Origin: Aspidapion aeneum
Taxonomy: Eukaryota; Arthropoda; Insecta; Coleoptera; Brentidae
Assembly (NCBI GenBank): GCA_963576565.1
Contig: OY755039.1
Location: 86,323,207-86,387,206, forward strand
DNA: 64,000 nucleotides
Direction: 5' to 3'
Numbering within the stretch: the first letter of the stretch is position 1; every line of letters starts with the position of its first letter. A program made the position numbers and the translations under genes. The notes under the pieces were generated by a model, which made no database searches, was not told where the DNA came from, and worked only from the letters and a program-made list of their open reading frames with translations. Of the stretch, positions 10,840 to 21,314 are shown in pieces.

Positions 10840-11585
10840 ACTATTTAACGGAGCATCGAATCAACATGCGGCAGCGATATGAAATAGAACACGATTAGCA
10901 AAAACTTCGTAAAACCTTTCTGAGATATTTACTAAAATTGTTTTTTGGCTGATATAGCGTAGAGTTTACTTGAAGTGTGCCAATGAGCTAGAAAGGAATT
11001 AGATCTGGATTATCGATCTAATTATTTTTAATCGATAAATACTTTTAACAGAGAGGGATGCAGTATTAGAAATATCAACGGAATATGAAAAAATTTGCTG
11101 ACAACGAACAGCTACTTCCTTAGAGCATTGATTTAATAGAGGGAGCCTAATACAGAACAAGGGGCAGGTTGTTTGTCGCAAAAGTTGAAATGTAAGTATT
11201 CTTAAACGAGTTGCAGGTATTATATAAAGTGGTATTCGACTTGAAATTGTATTAAAATAGTTGTGTTTTTATTAATAAAAATAATCTTGGCAACAAGAAT
11301 TCGGTTTATTTTTATACAAACAGAAGCGCACATTTGTTTACGTACTTACTTGTGAAAGGAACGGTTTAAATATACTTTAGTGTACATACCCTCAGATGCA
11401 CCGTAACAACGCTTTGGTAATCCATTCTCCCTCTTTGTTGTTTTGTATGGGAGCAACAGGACTTAATCGAGTTTAAACCCATAATCGCACTTAAGTGCTT
11501 ACGGAGCATATGAAGGATACTCGTCCATAATACACAACGTTTAACCATCAATTTTTACCAACCAAATCTAAATAAAACACTCTCA
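10840..11585. other. Unassigned stretch
   Basis: No element is identified. A short minus-strand frame at 11366-11551 lies just outside the Crypton remnant. I do not recognise its translation, and it may be a scrap of another transposon. Confidence 0.3.
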
Positions 11586-11698
11586 CACCTAAAAACTTTT
11601 ATGCACTTTAGGGATATAAATGGTACTTTAAATCCCTATTTTTGGGAAAAAAAGTGTTACTTTAAATCCCTTGGGATTTAAAATGATTTAAAGTAAAT
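11586..11698. repeat. Hairpin-rich repeat on the 3' side of the Crypton remnant
   Basis: It contains TGCACTTTAGGGATATAAAT, then TACTTTAAATCCC, then GTTACTTTAAATCCC, then GGGATTTAAA and GATTTAAAGTA. These form alternative stems of the ACTTTAAATCCC / GGGATTTAAAGT type. The block at 13447-13553 uses the same vocabulary. Together they bracket the recombinase and are candidate Crypton ends. Confidence 0.45.
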
Positions 11699-11714
11699 TT
11701 CTGTGCAATAAATG

Positions 11715-13146
11715 CTAAATATAGAAATTTATTTTCAAAAATTTTATTAAAAAATATAACATAATATGCCTGTAACAAAAGTGTAACAACTTAATATTAT
11801 TAGTTATGTTTACCCCACTGCAACTAGCCAAGTGAAAAAATGGTAAATTATCATAATTACAGCTGTTATTTTTATTAATTAAAGTGTTTTGGAAAATTGT
11901 AGCTGTTGTCGTTGTCGATGGCACCGCCGATGTTGTTGGTGTTTCATTTTGTACAATTGGAATTGAAATCTCTGAAGACGTTTCAGTGGAAGTACCAGTA
12001 AAAAGTTGATCTACCATACTTTTTTTCTGGTATAAGGAATTTTCCACATATCCCTCAGGTGCTACACTTCCAGCCGCTATGTCATTTAAGCTGATCTATG
12101 ATTTCTCCAGAGTCGGCTAGTAGCGATGCTGACGACCTTCTAAAACAATGACCAGTGTACAATTTTGCATATGGAAGCTTTAAATATTCGGCAATCTTGC
12201 TTGGCAGTTGCCCAATCGTATTATTGCCCATTGGCTGAGACGTGCATTTCCCATTTTTGTACCCAACAAAAAATCTTGTATGACCTTTTATTGATGGAGG
12301 TCTTAAGGCAATATACTTCTTCACCAACCGTACTACATCTGTGGAGTTTTCTTTTGACCGTTTTATAACAAAAGATCGGTCTTTTTCTGTCTTAGTATCT
12401 CCACAGGCGGGGGGGTTCGGTTCGGCCGAATGAATAAACACAAAAAATAGCATGAAATACGACACTATGAGGCCTCGGGCCAAGACATATTCCTGGGTGC
12501 GTTACTGGTATTTCGTAAATTGACCAAAAAGAACGTTTCATAGTCTAGGACATCGGTTTTGTCAAGCTGGCAGAGCTCCTTGCCTCGACAGGCTCCTGAC
12601 ACGCCCATGATTAGCACTACCTGGAACAAAACTATAAATAAAATAAATAATATAAATAAATAAATAATAAAATAGGTACACCTACAATCTTTTCCAACTA
12701 AATAACATGGATATATAAAAAAATCGGTTGGAAAAAAAATAAAAAACGTATCTTACCTTTTGCGCCAAAAATTCATGTTCGGGTGCTTTTTCCAGGAAAT
12801 CTTTAATGTTGTCACCATCGAGTGTCTTCGACTTTTTTGGTTTGTAGCCCTCATTTTTTCGTTTCAAAAAAGCTGTTAGTTTGCTGAATTTGCTAATGTC
12901 GACGCCCATGTCTGTTGCAATTGTGGCTTTTATCATCGAATATACGCTCCACAGTGACGATGCTTTAAGCTTTTTTGACTTTTCAAAAAAATATGCTAGG
13001 AGTACCTTTTCTTCAGTAAATTCTTCTACGTTCCGTTCTTTGCCCCATTTAATATACTCAGACAACTGTTTTTTATATTGTTCTCCAGATTTTGTTGGTA
13101 ATAATTGGCCTACAGCCTCTTGAGCTGCCTTTTCGATTAGTTCCAT
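11715..13146 (-). pseudogene. Crypton tyrosine recombinase, degenerate
   Basis: This is a transposon-encoded tyrosine recombinase, which moves DNA through a covalent tyrosine intermediate rather than DDE chemistry. Exon 1 (13146 to 12757) begins at ATG and gives the SAM-like core-binding half (SGEQYKKQLSEYIKWGKE...). A 136-bp intron with GT at 12756 and AG at 12621 removes stops and joins in phase 0. Exon 2 starts VVLIMGVSGACRGKELCQL, which holds the first catalytic arginine. It continues after an insertion to KTEKDRSFVI and reaches YTGHCFRRSSASLLADSG, the H-x-x-R box. The final part, HSGWK, carries a TGA just before it and a frameshift before EGYVENSLYQKK, whose Y is the expected nucleophile. 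The reading continues in frame 11715-12047 with a serine/threonine-rich tail. One internal stop, one frameshift and a 105-bp insertion make it inactive. Confidence 0.85.
12402..12506 (-). mobile_element. Short GGCGCACCCAGG-family element inserted in the Crypton exon
   Basis: On the minus strand the recombinase frame runs to LRN, is interrupted by 105 bp starting AGTAACGCACCCAGGAATAT, and resumes with KTEKDRSF. Flanks GAAATACC and GAGATACT are an imperfect 8-bp target duplication. The first 27 bp match the start of the element at 37653-37808. The insertion creates spurious open sequence in the frame. Confidence 0.7.
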
Positions 13147-13446
13147 TGCGATCAACTTTTTCAGTCGAGTTGGTCGAGTTTGACAGAGTTTGACAAATAT
13201 TTATCGAGTGGTTTTTGTTTTACTTAGTTACTTGTCATGACACACCAAGATTTTCAGTTGATAGTGATAAACATGATCTGAATCATCATGGTATACAATA
13301 ATGAGTTCGTTGATATGGTAACAATCAGCCCCTTTGATGACGTTTTAGAAATAGAGTATACAAAGTGGCATTTAATTTTTTTTTCGTTATTTTTTCTTTA
13401 ACGTTTGTTTTATCTATCCTAAAGTGCATAAAATAGTATATACACC

Positions 13447-13553
13447 TCAGGACTAAAGTGTTTTTAAATCCCTCGACAAATTATAGCCCTCCCGTTGGTC
13501 GGGCTATAAACTTTTTGTCTCGGGATTTAAAATACCACTTTAGTCCCTAGGTG
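13447..13553. repeat. Palindromic hairpin on the 5' side of the Crypton remnant
   Basis: The left arm TACACCTCAGGACTAAAGTG plus TTTAAATCCCTCGACA pairs with the right arm TGTCTCGGGATTTAAA plus CACTTTAGTCCCTAGGTGTA. The loop contains TATAGCCCTCCCGTTGGTCG-GGCTATA, a second stem. The arms span about 48 bp. See 11586-11698 for the related block on the other side of the recombinase. Confidence 0.7.
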
Positions 13554-13692
13554 TATAATGTACTATTTATGACTTTTAAATTGACATATGTATAAATCAA
13601 TTATCAAAAAATAAAAATAAAAATTGTACAAAAAATGCTTCTTTTTCAGTCGGTTGGAGTCCCTGTATGTTGACATATTTAGATTATTAATA

Positions 13693-14679
13693 CAGTGAAG
13701 TCCGGATATAACGAACCTCAAAAATGAACTAAATACGGTTCGTTATATCCGAGGTTCGTTATAAACAGTAATAAATAAAGTTTGTGTTTCTTTTTTAATA
13801 GTATACAAGATTAAGAAAACTAAAAATATTACAAAAAATACTATAAATTTTTTTATTTTTAGAAAAAGGCACAATATATATACGAATAAAGACGTTTATT
13901 ATTATTGTTATACATATAAATATGTAAAGTACATAATATGGTGGTATGTAATACATACAAAGAAGAAGCATAAATCTTTTTTTTTATTATTATGAAATCC
14001 ATAATTTTTGTTTGTACATTTCTACTTGAAAAATATTCCCTGTTTATATAGCTTTCAAGGTTACAAAATGATGCCCATATTTTATCAGGAACTTGGCGTG
14101 ATTCCAAAAAGTTTCCGAAATTTTGGTTTCTATTTCACGAATGGTTGGAACATAAACCTTAGTGACTTCAACAGAATTATCTTGAACAGGATCATCATAT
14201 ATCTTCGTCATTATCACTTGAAACCATGTTTGAGGTTACCGAGAGATTATAATTTGCTCATCAGTCAACGTTTCTCTTGCTACAATGTCTTTATCAATAG
14301 TCACAATCGTTAAAATCGAAGTCACACATTTTTCTCTTAGCTTGTTCTTCTACTAAATCAAGCATATCATTATCGAATTCATACTCGTGATCATATTCTG
14401 GGTCTTGTGCATGTTTTTGCAACCACTCGTGTCGTTGACGTATCGTCTAGTGTGAAAACGCACATTGTCTGCTTATATAAAGTTCGTTTTAAAAGAAAAA
14501 TACATATTCTAGATTATTAAAATTAGGTTCGCTATATCTGGAAGTTCGCTATAAGCGGGATCGTTATAACCAGTAAGACAATACATGAGTATTTATGGAC
14601 GACTTTTCGTATAAAGAAAAAAGGTTCGTATTAACCAGAAGTTCGGTATAAACGTGTTCGTTATAAGCGGACTTCACTG
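13693..14679. mobile_element. pogo/Tigger-like non-autonomous element, 987 bp
   Basis: The ends CAGTGAAGTCCGGATATAAC and (complement of right end) CAGTGAAGTCCGCTTATAAC are flanked by TA (13691-13692, 14680-14681). Subterminal repeats of the GTTCGTTATA-ACGGA type recur on both sides. CAGTGAARTCC ends with a TA duplication are typical of pogo/Tigger elements. A remnant frame is at 14293-14446. Confidence 0.75.
14293..14446 (-). pseudogene. Short remnant frame inside the pogo-like element
   Basis: About 50 stop-free codons read TIRQRHEWLQKHAQDPEYDH followed by an acidic and glutamate-rich segment, ending in CDFDFNDCDY and a stop. The composition looks like a real protein rather than chance AT-rich sequence, and the position suggests the C-terminal end of a deleted element-encoded protein. 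I do not recognise a domain. No catalytic motif is present. Confidence 0.35.
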
Positions 14680-14719
14680 TATATCGAAATATGTCAATAT
14701 ACAGGGACTCTACAGTCGG

Positions 14720-15505
14720 TAAAAAATATTCCCTTTATGCTTTGGAGACATTCTGTATATAAACTCCCTTGGGCCTTTGTTTAATCAATATACCACTTAA
14801 ACTATCCTAAATTGCACCGTCTTGAAATTACACCACTTTATCATTATTTGATCTAGAATGGTAATCATGCTTTTTGGGTCAAAATAATAACTCGATTTTC
14901 AACTCAAAATGATTATTATTATTATTGCCTGGCTATTTACCAATACATTCCCGCCCTAGCGGTTGGAAGACAAAGTAGAGGAGATTACGAAGTAGTAGAT
15001 CATCTGTTTTACGTTTAGTATTTTTTTGTTCTATCGAAGCGTTTACCCCGTAATTACCGACTTTATTGAAGCGGTCATGATTAAGGCGTCTGATATCATA
15101 AATGACGTCATTACTATTAACCGGATTATACCCCAGATTCGCTGGTGTACATCTGGTTGAATTTTTGAAAGAAAAAATATGTGCTAAAAAATTTTAAAAT
15201 GGTACAGTGGTTTCAGACATGGCCAATCAAAAATCTTCTAAACTAAACCATTTCGTGCGTCAATTTAAAACGGCATATTTACCGGTACAGCTTGGTTAGG
15301 ACTGGGGAAAATTATGACGTGGCAGATTAGCTGTTTTACTTTCGGGATTTACCATTTATTGCCATTGTTTAAACTTGGGTTAATCTTTCGATAGAGCTTT
15401 TGAGGTCACATTTTGGCAGGTTACTTTATAGCAAAAAATATTATAAACAATTTTATTATCTATGTTGCTCAATAATGAAAAACAATTGCAAAAACCAATT
15501 TAGAT
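14720..15505. other. Unassigned stretch
   Basis: No element is resolved. ATGACGTCATTACTATTAA at about 15102 resembles the terminal motif of the next MITE (TAATGACGTCA), so a fragment of that family may lie here. Confidence 0.3.
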
Positions 15506-15507
15506 TA

Positions 15508-15972
15508 TAGTCTAAATTACACGCATTTGTAATGACGTCACCAGGGAGAAAAAAACGTATGGCGTAGATATTTTTTATATTTACTATCGTTTTTGGGCTC
15601 AATTTTGTTGCATCTGCGGCTCGCTGTATCACATTCTAAAATTGAAGTGCGATTCTATTTCGGACTTGTTCCCTTTCCAGTTGAAAAAGAGCCAATATAT
15701 TTAAAATTATCAGCTGCGATTGTTCATTATACCTATTATATTTGTTTCTCGGCATTTTACTACTTTTTAAAATAATTTCCCACAAGTTGGCAAACTCAGG
15801 TTTTTGACTAACAGTGACGGATACTTCACATAACCAATTACCTACCTATTTAAAAAATGAGTTAATCATAGACACTGCTTTTTTTTAAAAGTTTATTGTC
15901 ACCACTGTTTATAATATACTAAATAAAGATAAACAAAAATGACGTCATTACAAATGCCTATAATTTGGACTA
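15508..15972. mobile_element. TA-flanked MITE with TGACGTCA-containing ends
   Basis: The left end TAGTCTAAATTACACGCATT and complement of the right end TAGTCCAAATTATAGGCATT match for about 38 bp, through TTGTAATGACGTCA. TA flanks are at 15506-15507 and 15973-15974. The size is 465 bp. TGACGTCA is the palindromic cAMP-response element core, so each end carries a potential bZIP binding site. Confidence 0.75.
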
Positions 15973-16417
15973 TAGCCACTTCGAACATTAAACCCCTTAG
16001 AAACAGCATGTTTTCTTATTGTTTGAGTCTAATATTTACAAAGGGGCCAGGGGGGAAAAGAACCCAAATTGCCACGTTTACATAATGTGATAAGATAAGT
16101 AAAAAGGCATAATTAAATAAACGGTATTTTCTTTAAAAATTAACACTGTTTTCAATAAAATGTAAAAGCCTATCTTACTAGTTTCACCAAGATAAATAAA
16201 ATAAAATATTTACTTTTGTACTGTCAAAAATTGTGTACTTTAAACATTCGAAAAAATTAACAGCGCGGCAATATCGCCAACAACGGCGTATTCGATGACG
16301 TACTGTTACTTTTTGTTGATGGCCGTCATTGTATTTTGAATCGTTGTGGACTAAAAAGTGATCCGAGCTAAAAAGCCTGTAATTTTGTGATTTTTTATTG
16401 TTTTTTTTTTGGTCAAT

Positions 16418-16482
16418 ATGGCAAAAAAGTGCGAGGTGTGTAAAACATCCTATGCCGTAGGAAATAAACGGCCTTTTTACAA
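16418..16482 (+). CDS. Candidate first exon of a THAP-domain protein
   Basis: The ATG at 16418 opens a short exon, MAKKCEVCKTSYAVGNKRPF followed by YK, ending at a strong donor AA|GTAAGTAAA (16483). THAP zinc fingers begin with M-x-x-x-C-x2-C, then an aromatic F-H/Y-K-F-P, and introns just before the F-P are common in this family. If this is right, the next exon should begin by completing a lysine codon and read F-P. I could not find that exon in the window. THAP domains bind DNA in host regulators and in P-element transposases, so it could be either. The sequence is too short to be sure, and the stretch upstream (15975-16417) shows no clear promoter element. Confidence 0.35.
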
Positions 16483-16841
16483 GTAAGTAAATAGCTTATT
16501 TATCTGTAAACAAAACATAGCAGTAGTTAAATATTTTAAGCATTGTTATGTAAACAAACTGCCGATTCTTAAGCTGCCACATTGCTTTAAATGTATTATA
16601 CGTGCACGATTTTGTATTATTACTATTGAGATTCAAAAAAATAATATACTTGCTACAATAGAATGTTGAATCATTTTTAATATAAAAAAGTATTCTCTGG
16701 TTTAATGTTGTGTTATGGTTTTGTACTATTTTTAAGATTTACAAAGAAATGTTTGTATCATTAAAGGTTTAGGAATGTTTTCTAATTAACTTGACAACAA
16801 TGCCTGGAGATCATTTACTCAAACAAACCTGCCTATAGTTT

Positions 16842-17274
16842 AAGGTCACGTCTTTTTTTCGTCGAAAAGTGGTCATTTGGATGACCAGAAGGTCATCTAC
16901 CAAAAAATGTTGTCTTTAAGGCCTCAGTTATTTATTAAATCAAGACAAACTTCGAGGCTTCTTTCGCTGCAAGGTGGAGATGTGTAAGTCTAGGTTTAGG
17001 TCTATTTTGATTTGTACCTCACAGAACACCGCTGTACCTGTTCCAGTACTTCCAGGTCTAAGTCACAGAAGAGTGTGTCTAAGTTTCCTGCAGTGTTCTC
17101 AACTGCAGGGAATATTTCATATATTTAGACGAGTTTAAAAAAAGTCATAAATAGGTTTGTGTCTGTGTCTGATGTTCTAATTTGGTCCCAAATACGTCAT
17201 ATTGCTGACGTCTTTAAAACGTCTAAAATGGTCATTAAAAATGACCTGTTTTTGACGTGTAAAAAACGTGACCT
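16842..17274. mobile_element. TIR element with AAGGTCACGT termini
   Basis: The left end AAGGTCACGTCTTTTTTTCG and complement of the right end AAGGTCACGTTTTTTACACG share about 50 bp including GTCAAAA and GGTCATTT-ATGACC hairpins. No target duplication is obvious. The inside contains several AGGTCTAAGT-like motifs and no frame. Confidence 0.6.
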
Positions 17275-17744
17275 TGCTACCTGTGCTGCTTCTAGTAGTT
17301 CAATGTTCTAAGATTAGTCATCATTTCGTTTGGTTATAATTCTTGGATATGTTGAGGAAAATGACGTCACATATAGCTGTCCTAGTTGTCAACCTAGTCA
17401 ATGTAGCAGGTATATTCTGTAGAGTTAAGTGTTTGTGTTCAGAAGGTATCAGTGGAGCTTTTCCAACCACCCAGGCAGCACAAAAACGTCCATTGGATGT
17501 TCATTTCTGGAGAGTCCGAACACCACTATATGCATGTCCATAGCTGGACATCGCATAACCAATGGTAGTCGAGTGGACAATACAGATTGCACAAGTCTAA
17601 CGGACGTCCATTTCTGGACATTCAGAGGGACGTCAATTGGACTACCTTTGTTCGTTTAATGGAAATCATTTAGAAACACAACGTTTTTGGAGTGGGTGAG
17701 CCCATTGAATATTTGTCAAGCCTGCTAGCAGACTGAAAGAAATT
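17275..17744. other. Unassigned stretch with repeated GTCCATT motifs
   Basis: ACGTCCATTGGATGTTCATT (17498), GTCCATAGCTGGACAT (17536) and GACGTCCATTTCTGGACATT (17603) recur in both orientations and suggest a decayed short element. The frames at 17343-17543 and 17429-17659 run through these motifs and are not supported as genes. Confidence 0.35.
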
Positions 17745-18808
17745 GGGATGACGTTCACAATGTCGAAATACATATAATCGAAATTTAAAATCTTGAACTC
17801 ATTATATCGAAAATCAAAATCTCGAAAAATCGAAAGGTAGAAAATAATAATATCGAAAATTAAAATATCGAAAATTAAAAGGTCGAATTGAAAAATGTCG
17901 AATAATTAAAATATCGAAAACTAAAATATCGAAATTACAAAATATCGAAAATACAAATTTCGAAAAATCTCGAATAATCAAAATGTCGAATACTAAAAAT
18001 GTCGAAAATCAAAATATCGAAATAACAAAATATCGAAAAGGATAATATTAAAAATTAAAATGTCGGAAGAATTAAATATCGAAACCACAAAATATCGAAA
18101 AATTACAACCTCGAATAATCAAAATGTCGTTTGGATGGGTAAGGTTAGGTTTGGATAGGTTTGGTTCGGTTCGATTCGGTTCGGTTCGGTTCGGTTCGAA
18201 TTCACACCTTCTAGTATCCCGGGAAAGAAGTCAGGAAAGTTTTTTTTTTGAAAAAAATTGTTGGTTTAGTTTGCTTTGGTTCGGTTTGATTCGGTTCGGT
18301 TCGGTTAGATTTCACTAGGTTTCGTTAGGTTAGGTTTTTGAAACTATCTATTTTCGTGTGGTTATATCAGATTAGGTTACGTTTGATTAGGTCAGGGTCA
18401 GGTTAGGTGAAGGTTTCGAAATTTTCTGTTTTTGATTTTCGATATTTTGTTATTTCGATATATTGTATTTTCGATATTTTGTATTTTCGATATTTTGTTG
18501 TTTCGATATTTTGTTGTTTTGATATTTTGTATTTTCGATATTTTGTATTTTCGATATTTTGTTATTCGATATTTTGTGTTTTCGATATTTTAATTTTTCG
18601 ATAATTTAACTATTCGACATTTTTTTTTTAATTTTCGATATTATTATTTTCTACGTTTTGATTTTTCGAGATTTTGATTTTCGACATTTTGATTATCTAT
18701 GTTTTAATTATTCGACATTTTGAATATTCGAGATTTTGATTTTCGATATAAAGAGTTCGAGATTTTGATTTTCGATTAAATGTATTTCGACATTGTAAAC
18801 GTCACTCA
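17745..18808. mobile_element. Foldback element with TCGAAA-repeat arms
   Basis: The outer inverted repeat is TGACGTTCACAATGTCGAAA on the left and TGACGTTTACAATGTCGAAA (complement of right). Each arm of about 370 bp is a degenerate repeat of AAAATATCGAAA / TTTTCGATATTTTGT units of about 15-17 bp. The centre (18125-18440) is a one-armed copy of the GGTTC-type MITE. Frames such as 18407-18604 only translate the repeat. Confidence 0.75.
18125..18440. mobile_element. GGTTC-pentamer MITE, copy 2 (one arm)
   Basis: It matches the right arm of the 3549-4041 element: GGTTCGGTTCGGTTC runs, CCTTCTAGTATCCCGGGA, AAGTCAGGAAAGTTTTTTTT, TTGGTTTAGTTTGCTTTGGT and GTTAGGTTAGGTTTTTGAAA. The other arm is missing. 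Confidence 0.75.
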
Positions 18809-19522
18809 AGAAATTGGAATCCGTCATTTTTTTACAGATTAAGCAAGACAGCATTGAAATAAACTCGTAATAAAACATCATATGGAGCCACTAATCTCAA
18901 TTAAATCATTTGATAGAGCGTCACTGCTCATTTTCCACGGCGACCTCTTTTACTTATACTAGCTTTCAGTGACCCTATGTATTTAATAACCATAACGACC
19001 TCTAGAGGTAACCGCTTTGAACTAAACTCATGGTAAAACATTGAACATGTTTTGTTGAATGCGCTGAAAAAGTTCGGCTGCTTGATCTCCTATGCTATTT
19101 CACCATACGAACATCTAGAAGTAACGGCTAGTACTTTCTGAAAACATTCTGGCAATAGTCGAAGCGGGATCTATTTATATTTCTATATCTATGGCTTGGA
19201 CGTGGGTGCCTTAATAGTACAACATCATACCCCAAGTTTTTCCACGTTTTTTTACAGAAAGAATAAGGTTTTTGTTATTTTTATTATCTGCCACCCTATA
19301 TGAAAGCACTGCTTGTGTAGCTTTATAGGGAAATGCTATGGTTTAGCAAAAAATCTGCATATTATGAAGGGTATAAAGTCGAGGGGTAACGCTCCGGTAA
19401 AATCGGTCAAGGTTCTTGAACACTCAATAGCACGCAAAATGTTAAAGGACGCAACGACCGCCCTGTTCTTTTAGTTTTTTTTATTCAGATCAAAAACCCT
19501 CGTCACAGTTGTATTTTTTGTA
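18809..19522. other. Unassigned stretch
   Basis: I see no gene, element boundary or tandem structure here. Confidence 0.4.
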
Positions 19523-19530
19523 GGATTTAG

Positions 19531-20620
19531 CAGTGGCGGTTATTCAATAAGGGCTGCGGGGCTGCAGCACCGGATAATTTTGAGTACAGTAATATATTTT
19601 TTTAGTACAGAAATTCTTGGTCCTTTTTTTTCTCACTAATTAGAAAGGAATTTACAAAATTTGTATAATTGGTACAAGGGGCAAGCCTGTTGCTATTCGG
19701 CCTCTTCTCTTGTTCTGGTGGGCGTCGAGCTTCGCTCTTCTCGGGTTTGCGCTGTGTAGATACGCCGTGGATTTTGTCGGGTCTGTTAACCAAACTCCCC
19801 CGAATAAAGGACGGATGAATACAGATTGTACCACATATTAAAAAGGATAGAACTATTTAACTGACGTCTCAGCTATGCAAAATTTTAGAAAATCGGGGTA
19901 GTCACCCGTTTATATTATGAACAAGTGGCAACTGCAAATTTGTACCTAGTTGAGGGTTGACATAATTTACGGCATTACGGTACTTTAATGAATAAATATT
20001 TATTTTAGTGTTTGCCAGAGCAAAGGGATTTGTAATAATTAGTTTTATAAGTGCGGTGTGTGGTACAAAAAACTTTAATTAAACATGGAAACTACCGATA
20101 TTATAACCATTACTTTCCGGGATTTTAAAAGTTTACCTTTGTTTTTAACGAAAAGTTTACCTTTTTTTTAACGAAAAGTTAAAAATCAAACAAAAATGTT
20201 GTCCTTTAGGGCCTATCCTTAAATTACGTAACGCTGAAGGGGGAAGGGGGTTTGGCGTTGCGTTACACTCAATGGTTTTTTAATGTGTTTTTTTCTTGAA
20301 AATGCGTTACGAGGGGGGGGGGAGGGGGTCAAAAATCCAGAATATATTAAAATCCAGATTTAGAAATCACGTATGGGGGAAAAAGTCGCGGCAAAAACTA
20401 TACAAGAAAATTCTCTCGCGATGGTTATAAGCGTTTTAAATGGATTTGTGGGTGCAGTGTAAAAAACAAATTATTTGGTTATCCTTGTTTGATATTTGGT
20501 GGTGACTCAAAGTGGGCTATTTCTGATGTTGACAATTTGAACCGTTTACCGGATTTTTAAAAAATTGTCTTGTTCCCCACTTTGCAGAACAGCCACTTTT
20601 AAACTTTAGCGCCGCCACTG
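19531..20620. mobile_element. hAT-like non-autonomous transposon, 8-bp TSD
   Basis: The element starts CAGTGGCGG and its right end is the inverse CCGCCACTG. The perfect 8-bp duplication GGATTTAG lies at 19523-19530 and 20621-20628. These are the hallmarks of the hAT superfamily (8-bp duplication, CAGTGGCG-type ends). The 1,090 bp inside holds only short frames. A motif ACGTAACGC...GCGTTACAC...GCGTTACGAGGGG at 20226-20325 forms internal inverted copies around G-runs. Confidence 0.85.
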
Positions 20621-20628
20621 GGATTTAG

Positions 20629-21314
20629 GTATTTTTGCTTTATTTTTGCCAACACATTGTTGACATTTCAGCTTCGGTTGTTTTGTATTGCTTTTTAAAA
20701 GTCTGCCTCTAATATTTTTACCTTCGTTTACGATCAGAAATACGTCATCGAGTTTTTTATCAGTCTAGGTAATTTTTTTTTAATGTTTCGCTTATTAGAG
20801 AATTATTGAAATACAGCCAGGCTACAATTGTGCTAGGCACTATTTTGACACATTCACATTGAAAACTGACAGTTAATCCATCAAAATTGACATACCAAAC
20901 TCGAATTTAAAACTTTCGTCGTTTATTTTCAATTAATAAAAGAAGGCATTATTTCTTCCTGTTCATATAGTAAAAAAAGGCTGTGTGTTGAAAGACCACA
21001 GCTGATATTACAATGTGTGGCTTTATTTCAATATTTCTCCATTATCATTTCAAGCCAGACAGACACTTTTATTCTGACAGGTAACCAAGCCATCCTTCAA
21101 ATTTCCATTTGGACCATATGATTAAAGATCAGCTAAAGAATGAATTTCTCTATATTACTGACTTGAAAAAGCTGAAAATTTGGCTGGAATACAGACAAAA
21201 GTAGATTGGCACTTATAGGCAACCCGTTAGGCAGTCTAACCAAACTTACTATACTTTGATTTTATAGTGACCTCGTTAAAATGGCGGAGTGTGTAGCTTT
21301 AATATGCGGTATTC
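20629..21314. other. Unassigned stretch
   Basis: No gene or repeat boundary is recognised. The right part (from about 21280) grades into the dispersed repeat described at 21315-22290. Confidence 0.35.

Larger units (their letters stand above)
13647..14719. mobile_element. Small palindromic element split by a pogo-like insertion
   Basis: Directly outside the 13693-14679 element, the left flank GAGTCCCTGTATGTTGACAT is mirrored by the right flank ATGTCAATATACAGGGACTC. Without the insertion the two halves would form one short palindrome of about 80 bp centred on a TA, which the pogo-like element used as its target. Confidence 0.6.

Noticed and set aside
18407..18604. 65-codon frame rich in FDIL and YFRYF words
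   Set aside because: It is a direct translation of the TTTTCGATATTTTGT repeat.
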